From Sympetrum striolatum (taxonomy: Eukaryota; Arthropoda; Insecta; Odonata; Libellulidae): 64,000 nt of DNA. Below the pieces are notes generated by a model, which searched no databases, was not told where the DNA came from, and was given only the letters and a program-made list of their open reading frames with translations. How positions within the stretch are numbered: position 1 is the stretch's first letter; each line of letters opens with the position of its first letter. The stretch covers positions 83,347,152 through 83,411,151 of the forward strand of contig OX388350.1 in the NCBI GenBank assembly GCA_947579665.1, read 5' to 3'. The position numbers were made by a program, and so were the translations under genes. Below are positions 1 through 10,989 of the stretch, piece after piece.

Positions 1-39
1 AGGACCATCAGCGAACATAAAAAATTTGATTATGAAATA

Positions 40-475
40 TATTTATGATATCTATCCACGTGCCGAGTTTCACATATCCATGTTATCGGGAAAGGATAAA
101 AAAAAAATCTTCAAAATCGCCGCCATGCATTTTAAACGGCCGATTTTTGCCCCGACCTAGCATCGAACCATGGACTATATTCGAAGATGTCTTTTCGATT
201 TTCGTTTGATATGCACGGCTTCTATCAATCCCTTGAATTTCAACTCTCTCCTTTTCCGGAAAGTGCCTCAAAAAATTTTTCGAAAATCCCCGCCATGTAA
301 TCTTATGGGGAAAATCGCGACTTTGGGGTCTTCTGGAATCGAACCCATGACACGCAGGTTCAAGGTCGGCTTTTTCCTGGAGGTTACACGTCATAGCCAT
401 AACGTCGTAAAAATTTCAAGTCGGTGGCACTTGTGGAACATGGTTAGAATTTTGATCCCCTATGAATGAATGAAT
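40..475 (+). repeat. Dispersed repeat family A, copy 1
   Basis: This stretch matches the reverse complement of 25,733-26,190 along most of its length. Shared blocks include the segments around the cysteine-free 'TCGGGAAAGG' motif, 'GTGCCTCAAAAA', 'GGAGGTTACACGTCATAGCC' and 'GATCCCC'. The right end runs into a (TGAA)n tail at 464-485, as expected for the 3' end of a non-LTR or SINE-like element. The ORFs on both strands here are repeat-derived and have no recognisable protein similarity. Shorter partial copies appear near 1,640-1,800 and 23,080-23,280. The family identity is unknown to me. Confidence 0.6.
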
Positions 476-615
476 GAATGAGTGAGTGTGTATATAGGTA
501 TATCCGGAGAAGCGTCTATATATAATAGATATGATATATGAATGAATCCGGAGAAGCATCTATATATAATAGATATGAATGAATCCGGAGAAGCATCTAT
601 ATATAATAGATAGTA
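464..615. repeat. TGAA microsatellite and 38-43 bp minisatellite
   Basis: A (TGAA)n tract is followed by three tandem copies of a unit containing 'TCCGGAGAAGCATCTATATA', with unit starts at about 503, 546 and 584. The last two copies are nearly identical. Confidence 0.75.
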
Positions 616-1984
616 CACTATTGCCTATACTATCCTTGACAACATCAGGAAACAGTAAGTAATTGTCTAACCACAAGGAATTCGTTTTTAGGAAGTGCTC
701 TATTTGTCTACCCGACTTCGACAATTTTGGTTCAATTTTTTTGCTGACACTCCTGATTATATTTTACTACTTTTTAAACTGTCTTCTAGAACAGACGGGG
801 CACTAAATTCTTGCAATATATAATTCAATCAAGTCTCCGTTCTTAATTCTTTGGCGTTTACCAACCAACCGTCGAAGAAATATCGGCGAGAAATTTTGGC
901 GAAATATCGGCGTAAATTTTGAGTTTTAGTTAAGGAATACTTACATGTAAATCGCAGATATCACAATCGCAAATTTCAGTATTTCCTAATGTTTACAAAT
1001 CAATCATTCAGGAAAACACCATTGCACATTGGTATAATGCGATATAGTTAACAAAAACTAAAGTTCAAAGTGAATCATACGTTTTTCTCATTCAGAAAAA
1101 ATGATGATCAATTCTAACGATGCTCATGATTAAATTAAAACACATATTAAAGTAAAATATTATGTAATCTAACCTTGGTACTTCTACTATAGTAATAGCA
1201 AAACCCAACCTCTACTAGCACACAAAAACATAGCGTATTCTTAACGTACAGTAAACGAAAGACTCGATCGCTAAGAACACTTGACATGCTGAGTTCAGAT
1301 AGTACGACCTTTTTTTCTATTAATTGGCGCGGTTTTTATGGAATATAAACCTTAGATCCAGTTAGTTTGGTTCATTCCCTTCATAACTATACAAAAATTT
1401 GACCCACTTAGACTGGTAAGAAAATGTACTTTTGTCCCTCTAGATTATTAAAATATCACACTGTGCGACGCCGAAAAGAGCCATAATACCTCCTACGGAG
1501 AGAAGTGGGATCCAAGTATAAACATTAAGACATAGCACGTTATAGAACTTATTTAATCCAAAGCATTGAAAGGATATCATACCAGGAACAACCTAAAATG
1601 AGCTTCCATTATCACCCATTGCAATAGACAGAGGAATGTAAATGGCGCACCGGAATCGAACCAAGAATCTATGGGGAAACCATAAAATACTTATATGAAA
1701 TATATTGATGATCTCTATACACATGACGGATCTTACATTTGCATGTTATCGGGAAAGGTATTCAAGAAAATTCTTAAATATCGCCGCAATGTAGACAAAT
1801 ATGAGAATTATGCACTCACCTGTATCAAGTACATTTGGTGACTATTTCAAAGATATATTAATATAAGAGAGCGCGTTTTCAGGGACCTGTATGATTTTGA
1901 ATTCCCTATCCTACCGGGATGTATCATAAAACATTTTCGAAATTTAATCATATTAATCACTTCAACTCAGCTATTTATTGAAGC
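616..1984. other. Non-coding, AT-rich; one partial family A repeat
   Basis: I see no supported gene here. The segment 1,640-1,800 resembles the left half of the 40-475 repeat ('ATGTTATCGGGAAAGGTAT', 'ATCGCCGC'). The rest is unassigned AT-rich DNA. Confidence 0.5.
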
Positions 1985-2174
1985 ATGCATTTTATTCCAG
2001 TGCCATCTCATCGTGGTGTGGACATCGTGCAGTTGGAAGAGGTTGCAATGGATGCTAAGGAGTGTAAGATGCTGCACAAGGCCATCGAGGAAGGCGAAGT
2101 CGACCTCGTGAGTCGTCTGATGGAGAATCATGCAGCTGAGCAGTGCTTCTTACACGAAGGAGACTCCGCTTTGT
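1985..2174 (+). pseudogene. ORF fragment upstream of the LRR exon
   Basis: An open frame starting at 1,985 encodes 'MDAKECKMLHKAIEEGEVD' from 2,057. This is hydrophilic and slightly ankyrin-like (LHKAIEEGE), but too short to assign. It stays open to 2,263 but from about 2,175 it runs into the left arm of an inverted duplication, in a frame different from the LRR frame that follows. It may be a captured exon fragment or part of the broken 5' end of the LRR gene. No matching donor site was found. Function unknown. Confidence 0.3.
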
Positions 2175-2474
2175 CTAGCAAGCTGAGATCGACATTTTCC
2201 ATCGGATTTCCAGAGATATCCAAGAATTCTAGCTTCAGACCGTATAAGAGTGTTGGCCTGTAGAATAACATACGTCCAATTCTTGATAAATGAAAAACTC
2301 TCCACTGGAAAGATAGATTTCACCAGATTGCATAATTTAAGAGGACTTTCGATATTCATATCTCCTTCCAAAGAAATAGACGAAGAATTGTTTGTGCCGA
2401 TTTATAATATAAGAACCTTGTCAATTTATGATATCGGATGGAAAATTTTACCGAAGAGTTTTACACTACTTCAA
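2175..2474 (+). repeat. Inverted duplication, left arm (300 bp)
   Basis: This arm is the reverse complement of 3,177-3,476 with only scattered mismatches over about 300 bp. It encodes the first LRR-domain residues ('TYVQFLINEKLSTGKIDF'). The same peptide is encoded on the minus strand by the right arm, with a few substitutions. Confidence 0.9.
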
Positions 2475-3173
2475 AAACTGGTATACCTTGTAATATCTCA
2501 AACATCCATTGAGGGTGTCAACGGTGACTCATGCTCACGACAGATTGACACTGAAGTTATCGACATAACTAGAAATCCCCATCTTGACATTCATCCCGAT
2601 TGTCTTTCAAAGTTTAATACATCTAAAAGAATTGACTTGTCTGGGAACCGCATATCCAGTTTACCAAATAGAGCAATACAAATGAACAGGTTAAGGACTT
2701 TTAAATTGAACGACAACGGTTGTGACATCAATTTGGTGAACAATTTTATACACAGTAAATCAGTTAATACCATTGAAATGAGAAATTCCTCCATTAAATC
2801 GATTCATAAAGACTTCTTTTGCAGTATTCCCTATATTGAACGAGTAGATTTAAGTTATAACCAACTCACCTACTTACCAGACGGATTTTTTTAAGTAAAT
2901 TACATTTTGAAGAAAGTTTCACTTCGAGGTAACTTGCTAACTTCAATCCCAGAGAGTTTGTTAGATCTCAAAACTAATTTGAATTGGATCGATGTTTCCC
3001 ACAACGACATATCAAACATTAATCATATTGTCGTACAGAATCTCTCCGTTTTGGATTATCTGGATCTATCCTACAATAAATTAACACAAATTCCGCGAGT
3101 TCCTTTCTCTAGCATGTCAGAAATCACCTACTTTGACATCTCTTACAACAAAATATCCCAGATTGATACGTAG
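2211..3173 (+). pseudogene. LRR exon, main block (about 10 repeats)
   Basis: A single frame encodes successive LRRs, including 'DLSGNRISSLPN', 'DLSYNQLTYLPDG', 'SLRGNLLTSIPESL', 'DVSHNDISNIN', 'DLSYNKLTQIP' and 'DISYNKISQID'. The frame is interrupted once by TAA at 2,892-2,894, inside a T-rich run, and continues in the same frame immediately after it. It is cut at 3,171 where the inverted duplication begins. The upstream start is unclear: the LRR frame extends upstream of the Met at 2,250 into the left duplication arm without a convincing start or acceptor. Confidence 0.65.
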
Positions 3174-3176
3174 TAA

Positions 3177-3476
3177 TTGAAGTAGTGTAAAACTCTTCGG
3201 TAAACTTTTCCATCCGATATCATAAATTGACAAGGTTTTTATGTTATAAATCGGCACAAACAAGCCTTCGTCTATTTCTTTGGAAGGAGATATGAATATC
3301 GAAAGTCCTCTTAAATTATGCAATCCGGTGAAATCTATCTTTCCAGTGGAGAGTTTTTCATTTATCAAGAATTGGACGTATGTTACTCTACAGGCCAACA
3401 CTCTTATACGGTCTGAAGCTATAATTCTTGGATATCTCTGGAAATCCGATGGAAAATCTCGAGCTCAATTTGCTAG
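3177..3476 (-). repeat. Inverted duplication, right arm, interrupting the LRR exon
   Basis: This is an inverted copy of 2,175-2,474, separated from it by a loop of about 700 bp. It sits between LRR codons ending 'ISQIDT' (3,170) and those resuming near 3,457-3,480, and so breaks the sense frame. If transcribed, the arms would form a long, nearly perfect dsRNA hairpin. Confidence 0.9.
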
Positions 3477-3671
3477 GATATGGGCTGTCGAAAGGTGTCC
3501 ATTAGAAATTGCAACATATCGAAATTGATTTCCAAACAATTGCTTGGGCACGTATTGGTATTGGACCTTTCTCACAATCGAATCAACTCCAAAAACTGGC
3601 CTTGGTTCTACGATGAATACCAGAAATTATCAGGAAAAATATCTCCCTTTGTGGATCTGCAAGATTTGGAG
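3457..3671 (+). pseudogene. LRR exon, resumed after the inversion
   Basis: Beyond the inverted arm the LRR coding resumes ('IRNCNISKLISKQLLGHVL', 'DLSHNRI') and ends at a good donor, GAG|GTGAGT at 3,671/3,672. The switch between the frame encoding 'LNLLGYGLSK' and the frame of the rest needs a one-base shift around 3,495. Junction phase to the next exon is 0. Confidence 0.6.
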
Positions 3672-4318
3672 GTGAGTAGTTTTGACTATTTTCTGTTTTT
3701 ATTTAAATAAGAGATAAGTTTCCCTTCGGTCAAATCGGGCAAAATTCTCACCCGTACCCATATCAAAATTATGCACTCATTGCAATAGTGCTAGACTAGT
3801 TACTAAATTACGTTATAAGTATTTTTCAAAAAATACTTCTTTTGGATTCTTAAATATGTGATACAAATGTTTCCGTAAATGGATCATCGTTCATGGTCGA
3901 GAATGCTACGGAAGTAAACGGTCAGTTAAAAGGATTTCTTAAAAATTCGAGTACATATAACTTGACAAATTTATTTTAAGCTTTTCTATGGTTCCACAAT
4001 TACGTATTTCAGAAAAGAATGGTTTGAACACTTATATTACAAACTTATTTAAGTTTAATCTCTTTCCTTTTTAATTGGCTGGAATTAGCATCGCATAACA
4101 ACTGCCATGCTTTAGTAAAATCGACCGAATTCGATGGCAAGAAACGAATGAAATAAATAATTCCGTTGCGTCTCCTTTAGCATCATTGTTTATGTTCTCA
4201 AATTAATTTTCTATAAAAATAAATCCTGTAAGGAGTTAAGGTGAACTTTACGAACATTTCTCGAAAAAAATACAGACCTCCTCTGGTATCAATCCAGAAA
4301 CTAAAATGTATGTAGGTA

Positions 4319-4395
4319 CAGTCCTGGCCAAAATTAACGCAGCACCTGCCGTAAGGATCGCTAGGGAGGTGCTCCGTTAATTTTGGCCAGGAGTG
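4319..4395. mobile_element. 77 bp Tc1/mariner-type palindromic MITE
   Basis: Both ends carry 'CTCCTGGCCAAAATTAACG' or its one-mismatch variant in inverted orientation. The element is flanked by TA on each side (4,317-4,318 and 4,396-4,397). The whole body is nearly a perfect palindrome, including 'AGCACCT'. It lies in the large intron of the LRR gene and has no coding capacity. Confidence 0.8.
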
Positions 4396-5388
4396 TACAT
4401 AAACTATGGTCTACGTACGGAGGTGATTTAATCATATGTCGAACTTGAAGTTGGGCTTCATTTGGTTTCAGGGTTTCAGAGGTAAATGAGCTGCTACCTC
4501 GCTTTCCCTTCCGCTCATTGCTATTTTAGACCAGCTTCCCATGGCAAGATATTTCTTTTTGGGATAAAAATTAGCATGATGGGAACTATTACAGGAGAAA
4601 GCAAGCAGTCTTACCTTCGCTGTTGGTCACCCTTGATTGTTGTGCTCATATGTCCTGCTGGCAAAGTAACAGTTTATAGGACTAGGGAACAGTACAAATT
4701 ATAGTGGCCCATTTAGAATTTTGTGGGTTTCCATGTATGCGAGGTTGCGAAACATAATAGGCTATATAAAGATAAGGGATCCTATGGCATTTCGATACCG
4801 AATCCAACTCATGCACCTCAAGTAATGCCGTCTTTCTGTCTACTTTCACCTGAAATTGTTCCCATCATGGTACTGAAATTATATTTGACATTAGATCCCC
4901 AAGAGCATAATAGGAAAGAAATGAAATGAACTTATTTCATTCAACGAATCCTTTGTAAAAATATCATAACTTGATAATGAGGTACGAGATCATACTGAGT
5001 CAATTTTTAAGAAAATAATGTCCATTGATAATCACCCGTATTTATGTTTGCTTGTGATTCTTCTAATACTCTGATACTTTTTCCAATTATTACTTATATC
5101 ATTTGAAAATACCCGGAGAATATTTTGCGTGCTCATCATAATCATAATATTAAAGATGTTTGGATTCGCTACGGCGTCATGGCGATTCCCTCCGTTCTAA
5201 CACCTTACTTTAATTTTTGTGCAATTTATCTATTTAATTCTTACAAGTAAGGACTAAAACATGCAAGAATAACGAAAGGTAAAGTGGAAGTATTATTATG
5301 GAACATTTCAAAGAAAACTCTCTGCAATTCGAAATGTTACTGCAATCAATTGTTCCAAGATTTATTTTGTTTTCTCTTTTTTCAACAG

Positions 5389-5652
5389 CATTTTGTGTTT
5401 TCCTTAAAGGAGCTGTATCTAGCTCACAACGAGATAACGGACATTGCTACAGATTTTCGAATAAGAAACCCTAGGCTGAGGATACTGGATCTTCGCTACA
5501 ACAAGATTAAACATCTGTCTTATCAAGAGTTGCTGTTCTCCTCTTATATTTTGGAAACATTGGGAGATTATGTCCCATATCATCCACAACACAACCTAAC
5601 AGTGGACCTAAGGAACAATTTGATTGGAAGCATACATATTCCTCATGCAATG
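5389..5652 (+). CDS. LRR gene, internal exon
   Basis: The acceptor is a pyrimidine-rich tract ending CAG at 5,388 and the donor is ATG|GTGAGC at 5,652/5,653. The exon is 264 nt, phase 0 at both ends, and has no stop in the LRR frame. It encodes further LRRs ('LKELYLAHNEITDIATDF', 'LRILDLRYNKIKHL', 'TVDLRNNLIGSIHI'). It follows the exon ending at 3,671 across a 1.7 kb intron holding a short mariner-type MITE. Confidence 0.65.
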
Positions 5653-6568
5653 GTGAGCGGTTATGACTGTGAAATTGCTTGACTCATTTATGGTAACTGT
5701 ATTATCCTGTTTTTATTTTAAGGCATGTTCACACATGTCGTGCGACTGATAATGTTTCATCCACCGTAGAAAAACTATCTCGTCGTATAATTCCAAATTA
5801 TATACAGCAATAAAATTTGTATGCACTGATAAATTTGCAAATAATGTGTTTATCAACCAATAAAATAATTACCCTCAAACTTAACACAAAGGAAGATATC
5901 TTTACATCATTTAATATTGAACCATTTGAAGGTAACGAAGCATTTTGCCGATTATCATTAAGTTTTAGAGAGTTGTTACAAAATAATAATCTTTTAAGGT
6001 AGAACTAAATATTATTCAAAATTATATATCCCGTAATTACATTTTATATGATTGATTCATTAATGTTCTTATTGAAAAATAGGAAGTTGAATTACTTATT
6101 TCTACTTATGAGGCTCCCCTTTGTCAAAATTTGGAAAATAATCCTACCAAATGTTTGAGATAATTTGGGACGGATAGCGAATTCCTGCAGAAGATGGAAC
6201 AGTATTAATAATTCGATGCATATATAGCCTGATGAAATATAAAAAATATTAGCTTTATGATTAGAATATTTAACTTGCTTTCTTAAGTTTGAAAAATAAC
6301 CGGGATTCATCAACAGGGTTAATATTCGGATCTGACTTCAAGATTATGGCAAAAAGATGTGTATTCACCTCGAAATCAAACTTATCAATTTTCGATCATA
6401 TTGCTATCATCACAAATCAATAGCACAATAAAAGGCGTGTGACTTACTTTATATGATTCCACTGTGTGATAATATGCAGAGATGAAATTCACAGAAGGAA
6501 ACGGAGCCCAATAAATAGTTGTAGAAAACTACCACTTCAAATTAGAAACAAACTCGTTTTTCTTTCAG

Positions 6569-6780
6569 TTGGTCCGGAACATTGCCACTAAATGCGAAAA
6601 GCACAAGTACAGCCATGCCACTATTCAATTAGGTAGTAATCCATTTGAATGTGGATGCGACGTTATTCCTTTTCTTCGGGTGGTAGAGGAAGACGTCGTT
6701 CTCGCCAGCGAACTTTGGCGAACTAAATGGAAAGACTTGGTACTGCAAGCGAGGATAGACGCCACCAATTTAACATGCAG
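6569..6780 (+). CDS. LRR gene, LRRCT cap exon
   Basis: The acceptor is TTTCTTTCAG at 6,568 and the donor is GCAG|GTAGTG at 6,780/6,781. The exon is 212 nt. It encodes 'LGSNPFECGCDVIPFLRVV', then a Trp-containing helix and 'NLTC', the cysteine pattern of an LRR C-terminal cap (CxC followed by a distal Cys). This is the cap seen at the end of Toll-type LRR arrays. The exon is fully open. Confidence 0.7.
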
Positions 6781-6986
6781 GTAGTGGATACATTTTAAGA
6801 TATGACATTCTTAAATGTAGGTTCGACGTTTCTAATGGAATCCTTTGCTTTCATAGGTACGCTTGATTGAGGAATTGGTTATGATTTTTAGTGTACATCA
6901 TTAAGTAATTTTAAGCTCTCCATCTAATTCAACAACTGCATTTACAACATGCTTTTCATTACTGACACGAATGCTGTTATTCTCAG

Positions 6987-7107
6987 GTATCCGGAAGCTG
7001 TGAATGGAAGGTTGGTGGTTGCTGTGGAAACTTGGATGCATCATCTTCTTCCAATGATGGGGTTTTGTTATTTGGCAGAAGATATGGACATTATCGAAAC
7101 CAAATAA
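6987..7107 (+). CDS. LRR gene, terminal exon with stop
   Basis: The acceptor is TTATTCTCAG at 6,986. Joined to the LRRCT exon it continues 'CRYPEAVNGRLVVAVETWM', resembling the proline-containing linker after an LRRCT, and stops at TAA 7,105-7,107. No membrane segment or TIR domain follows before AATAAA at 7,124. A soluble product is therefore inferred, unless an alternative terminal exon exists outside what I could recognise. Confidence 0.5.
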
Positions 7108-7123
7108 TGCCATTGTTAATATT

Positions 7124-7129
7124 AATAAA
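7124..7129 (+). terminator. Poly(A) signal of the LRR gene
   Basis: AATAAA lies 17 nt after the stop codon of the terminal LRR exon. Confidence 0.5.
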
Positions 7130-7309
7130 GCGGTCTAATCTTTTCTGATCAAATCCTTTTACTTATCCCACAAAATTGGACTTCCCAGGTGCGTTACCTG
7201 TATTTTCTTACGAAGCTTGTACCAAAAGTATTGTCTCTGTATTAAAAAATATTTTAATTCGAATAAATATTTATATAGGTATATTGTGTTTATAAGTACT
7301 AATTTCCAA

Positions 7310-7690
7310 CACAGCTCCCATTTACCTGGATGCACTTTTCATACCGCACTGGAGGTTTATTATCCATCCGCATAGAAACTCACCGCCAGCTCCTTTTCTA
7401 GGTACTCATTGACTCATGCTTTCCCTTCCTTGTCTTCATCCATTCTTGTTCCACCAAAATGTTTCTTCAGACTCAAGAACAGGTGGAAGTTGGATAGGTC
7501 TTGGCTATATGGGAGTTTGACGTCCCAACCAAACTGACCCAAAACGGGCCACAGGCAACATGTGACGGAGCGTTGTCATTCAGAAGGAAAATTCCTTTAG
7601 TCAGCCTCATATGGATTGCTCTCAGTAGCGTTACGTAGTAAGAAGCTGCGCAGATTGTGGTTTCGGTAGACATAACCTCGTTGAGAAGAA
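7310..7690 (-). pseudogene. Mariner transposase relic, C-terminal part
   Basis: The minus-strand translation contains 'GIFLLNDNAPSHVA', the hallmark second-Asp motif of mariner transposases, then 'FHLFLSLKKHFGG', and near 7,340 a tail resembling 'RYEKCIxVxGxCV'. Reading it through needs several frameshifts and stops, so the copy is dead. The N-terminal part upstream (above 7,690) is not convincingly recognisable, and no terminal repeats were located. Confidence 0.75.
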
Positions 7691-8328
7691 CAATTGTTCA
7701 GTCCCAAAAATTGTTAGCCATGATTCTTCGAGTACATAGCGTCACAACATTCACTATGAACTTCCGTTCGACCTTCAGAAAATTTTCCGCTGCACTTCTT
7801 CACATTTTCTGCAGACTTACAGCTCCTTCTATATGTCTCCTTCAATTATTGATTAATTGAAAACGGCATTTCATCCCTTGAATTGAAGAAACGAATGAAC
7901 TAGCGGAATTGTTCAAACCTTCTCTTTAGCTCTTTTTGTTAAAGGTGTTTCCCAATTATTTGAGGAATTACACGATAAGCTCCAATATACCATTGGGATC
8001 AAAATTAAATTCTATTTTAGTTATGGCTATCTCCGCATTAAGAAATCCTGGAAAAATTATCCAAATATCTTAATAAGAGACGGACTTTAATTATAAGGAA
8101 ATTGCGTAACATAATTGAAAAATCTGACGTGGCCTGCACATGACATTCTCCATAAGACGTAAATATTTATCTACAGCAGTAATTTCGAACTCTATATTCC
8201 ATCCAAACTTGGAAGATGAGTGATTAATTTATATATTATTATCTTTGAAGTCACAAACATTATAAATAATGTTTTTCGGGACATGATCGATTAAAAACGA
8301 TGAAATTGGCCTTTAACCCATAGAGCCC

Positions 8329-8985
8329 AGAGCGCCCAAACGTACATAATCAGCAACATCCGGTTTATCAGTATTTCACAAATAACTTCTAAACAATCAG
8401 TGATACAATGTTGTTTCGAATTTATTATGTTTCGAACAAAAGTTATAGTAAATTATATTTTCTAAAACTTTTATAAATAATAGTATATACCTAAATATCA
8501 TATTTATGGAGATATTTTGAAAACCGGAAATGAGCTTTGAGGAATGAAGCTCGACTTCCGGTTTACCGATTTACTCCAAAAACTAATCTACTCTAACAAC
8601 ATCAACCAAAATACCACATATGAAATTTGGTGTTGATACAACGAATTTTTTTTATGTTAGAGCGCCCACAAAGTACATAACAGCTACTTCCGATTTATCG
8701 GTATTTCACGAATAACTCCTAATCAACCGGTGATACAAAAATATGCTAAATACAAAAGTTATAGTAAATTACATTATCTAAAACTTTTATAAGTTATACA
8801 ATATACGTATATATCATATTTATGGAGATATTTTGAAAACCGGAAATGAGCTTTGAAGAATGAAGCTCGACTTCCGGAAAACCGATTTACTCCAAAAACT
8901 AATCAACTCTGACAGCACACAGGACAGTACTATATATGAATTTTGGTATTGATGCGACTAATGCTTTTCACGTTAGAGCGCCCAC
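8329..8985. repeat. Tandem duplication of about 316-330 bp
   Basis: Unit starts marked by 'AGAGCGCCCA' fall at 8,329, 8,659 and 8,975. The first two units share long blocks such as 'TATGGAGATATTTTGAAAAC' and 'CTCGACTTCCGG'. The third unit is cut short by a CA microsatellite. No coding potential seen. Confidence 0.8.
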
Positions 8986-8988
8986 TAT

Positions 8989-8994
8989 CACACA

Positions 8995-9039
<45 letters not shown>

Positions 9040-9045
9040 ACACAG
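8989..9045. repeat. (CA)n microsatellite
   Basis: A nearly pure CA/TG tract. It creates spurious ORFs on both strands. Confidence 0.95.
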
Positions 9046-9138
9046 ACATCATTCCGAAAATGGTCAAAACGTGTTCTAGGGACCCAAAAACATGTATTTC
9101 CGTTGAAATCTCGAAGTCGAATTTTTTCATGAAAACAA

Positions 9139-9171
9139 TACTTTCTCTATACTTCGTATATGGAGAAAGTA
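9139..9171. repeat. 33 bp palindrome
   Basis: 'TACTTTCTC' at the left pairs with 'GAGAAAGTA' at the right around a short AT-rich centre. It is possibly the end of an unrecognised transposable element that includes the preceding tandem unit. Confidence 0.4.
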
Positions 9172-9879
9172 AAAAGGGAAAGTATGCTAAATTAAGTATA
9201 GCTAACATAAAAGTCTCTCTGTCAACCAAGTTATTGCGGACCAAGGTATGAGGGACGATTCCGTGTATTTAAGCACAAACTCAGGAATTATTCAAGTTTT
9301 ATCATGGCAACAATAAGAATCTATGAGGTTGTAAATAAAGCGAGATTAGCACAAACTCTCTCCATTCATTGCTTAATGATATGAATAAAAAAATCAATAA
9401 TGTATAGTTAAGTAGGCATACTTTGGCAAATCGATAGTTCGAAAATATACATAAATTCTGCGTATTTTGTGACAAATAAAATATGCAAACGGTGGAGATA
9501 AAAACTAATATTTCAAGAATCTGAGCTCATGGTCTCACTTTTAGGTAGCCATTAATTGAGTTTAGCGCTGAATGAAATGTTGAAACAAACCTTGGAAGTT
9601 CCAAGGGTTCGTATTTGTGGTATCGCCAAAGAGTGAATAAAACTTCGAATAAATAGACTCAATTGTGTAAAACGCCTGAACAAACCATCTCACAGTAGTA
9701 CATGATAAAAACTGTAAAGGAAAGCTGCGTATAATATAGAGAGAATTAGGGAGGAGAAAGAGTACTACGCAGATACGTAATCTTATATAATAAAGGAAGG
9801 GTGTCCTGACTAAAAGTTTAGCTGACAAATATTCGCAAAAAACAGCCAAGAGTCGTACAGCTTTCAAAGTTGAAGAAAC

Positions 9880-9965
9880 GTTAAAGGGCGATTCGATTGC
9901 GACGACGATACTTTTCTCTCCCTGCGGTCCCAGGTTCGATTCCGGGCGGGTCAAACCGTTCCCAT
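9880..9965 (+). repeat. tRNA-derived SINE-like fragment (B-box only)
   Basis: The sequence contains 'GGTTCGATTCCGGGCGG', a good RNA polymerase III B-box and T-arm-like segment. No matching A-box, anticodon arm or acceptor stem can be folded around it, so it is not a functional tRNA gene. A SINE remnant is the simplest reading. Confidence 0.35.
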
Positions 9966-10989
9966 TAGAAATGCACCTATAGATCACTTTTATCGTCGCA
10001 GGCATTATTTTATTTGAAAAGTTAAATTATAAAAAGTCGAAACAATCTAGTATGAATGATAATGGTAAAGATTTTAAGCATGGAAAAGGAAAAATAAGTT
10101 CATACGATATCTTTTTGCGGGTTGCCGACAATGTGACAAGTTTGTTTTAGAAGGAAAGGCAGTTCTTTACTGAAGCTGATCACAATTGGAAGGTTGATGG
10201 AATTGGTATATAGTGATGTTGATAAAATATAATGATAAAAGTGATAAGATCTGCACTTTTGTCTCTTTCCGTGTTTCGAAACAAAATAATCCTTTCAGAT
10301 TACCATTTTGCGTGTTTGGGAGATCTCTCGTTGCCTGGGAAACGATCATGTACCCCTTATTATACAAATGGCAAGTGCTTTACGAAATCCTCGATCCGCA
10401 TTTTTGCATAAGTGATTATAGCTGCAAGAGAATATTGTTGTGTTCCGCATCATACAAAGATTACGACATTATTTTCAGTCGGAAAAATTCCGTGAATTTC
10501 CGAGATTTTTCCGGAGAATTTCCCTGTCGTTCAACAATCGACCTCTTCAGGGACGAAATTTCGTTTTCTACCGTAAACAGGTTATTTATTGAAATAAAAA
10601 TGTGAAACATTTTGAAGAATATGCTCTCCCGATTCTAAATTTTATTATTTACGCAGCCTTCAATTTTACTACTTAAATTTTACCTCGCCTTCCACTTTCT
10701 TCGGAAAATTACTGAAAAGGTGGCTTACGCAACTTTACCTTTTCATCAAATGCCCATTGTTGCTACAATTCACCAAGTATACAGGTAAATACTCCGTAAG
10801 AGAATTTAATTTTTCGTCATAAAAGCGTTATTAATTGACGCCGAAATGCATCTCATTTGAAGAGAATTCCATACACATTTAAAGTAAATATCTAAGTTTT
10901 ATGAACTTTTTCAGTGTTATAAGATTTTCAACAAGAACCTTGAATCTGGGCGTAACAAAATCCTATTTCCACTCATAAGAAGGTTAGCC

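Larger units (their letters stand above)
2175..7107 (+). pseudogene. Toll-like extracellular leucine-rich-repeat protein gene, decayed 5' part
   Basis: The gene encodes LRRs of the 'IDLSGNRISSLP / VDLSYNQLTYLP / YLDLSYNKLTQIP' type followed by an LRR C-terminal cap, as in ectodomains of Toll-like receptors and related secreted or adhesion proteins. The LRR frame runs 2,211-3,173 with one in-frame TAA at 2,892-2,894. It then meets an inverted copy of its own 5' part (3,177-3,476) and resumes about 3,480-3,671. Three further exons follow: 5,389-5,652, 6,569-6,780 and 6,987-7,107. All have GT-AG borders and compatible phases. The LRRCT exon carries 'NPFECGCDVIPFL' and a closing 'NLTC'. The last exon ends in a stop without an obvious transmembrane helix or TIR domain, with AATAAA at 7,124-7,129. 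The 5' disruptions argue for a pseudogene, although a shorter product from the downstream exons is possible. Confidence 0.7.

Noticed and set aside
83..469. Overlapping 105- and 99-codon ORFs
   Set aside because: They lie within dispersed repeat family A, whose other copy has a different frame pattern.
8930..9251. Two long ORFs on opposite strands
   Set aside because: They run through the (CA)n microsatellite and consist of VC or HT repeats; no gene.
9890..9960. tRNA gene
   Set aside because: Only the B-box/T-arm-like part is present; no cloverleaf can be formed.
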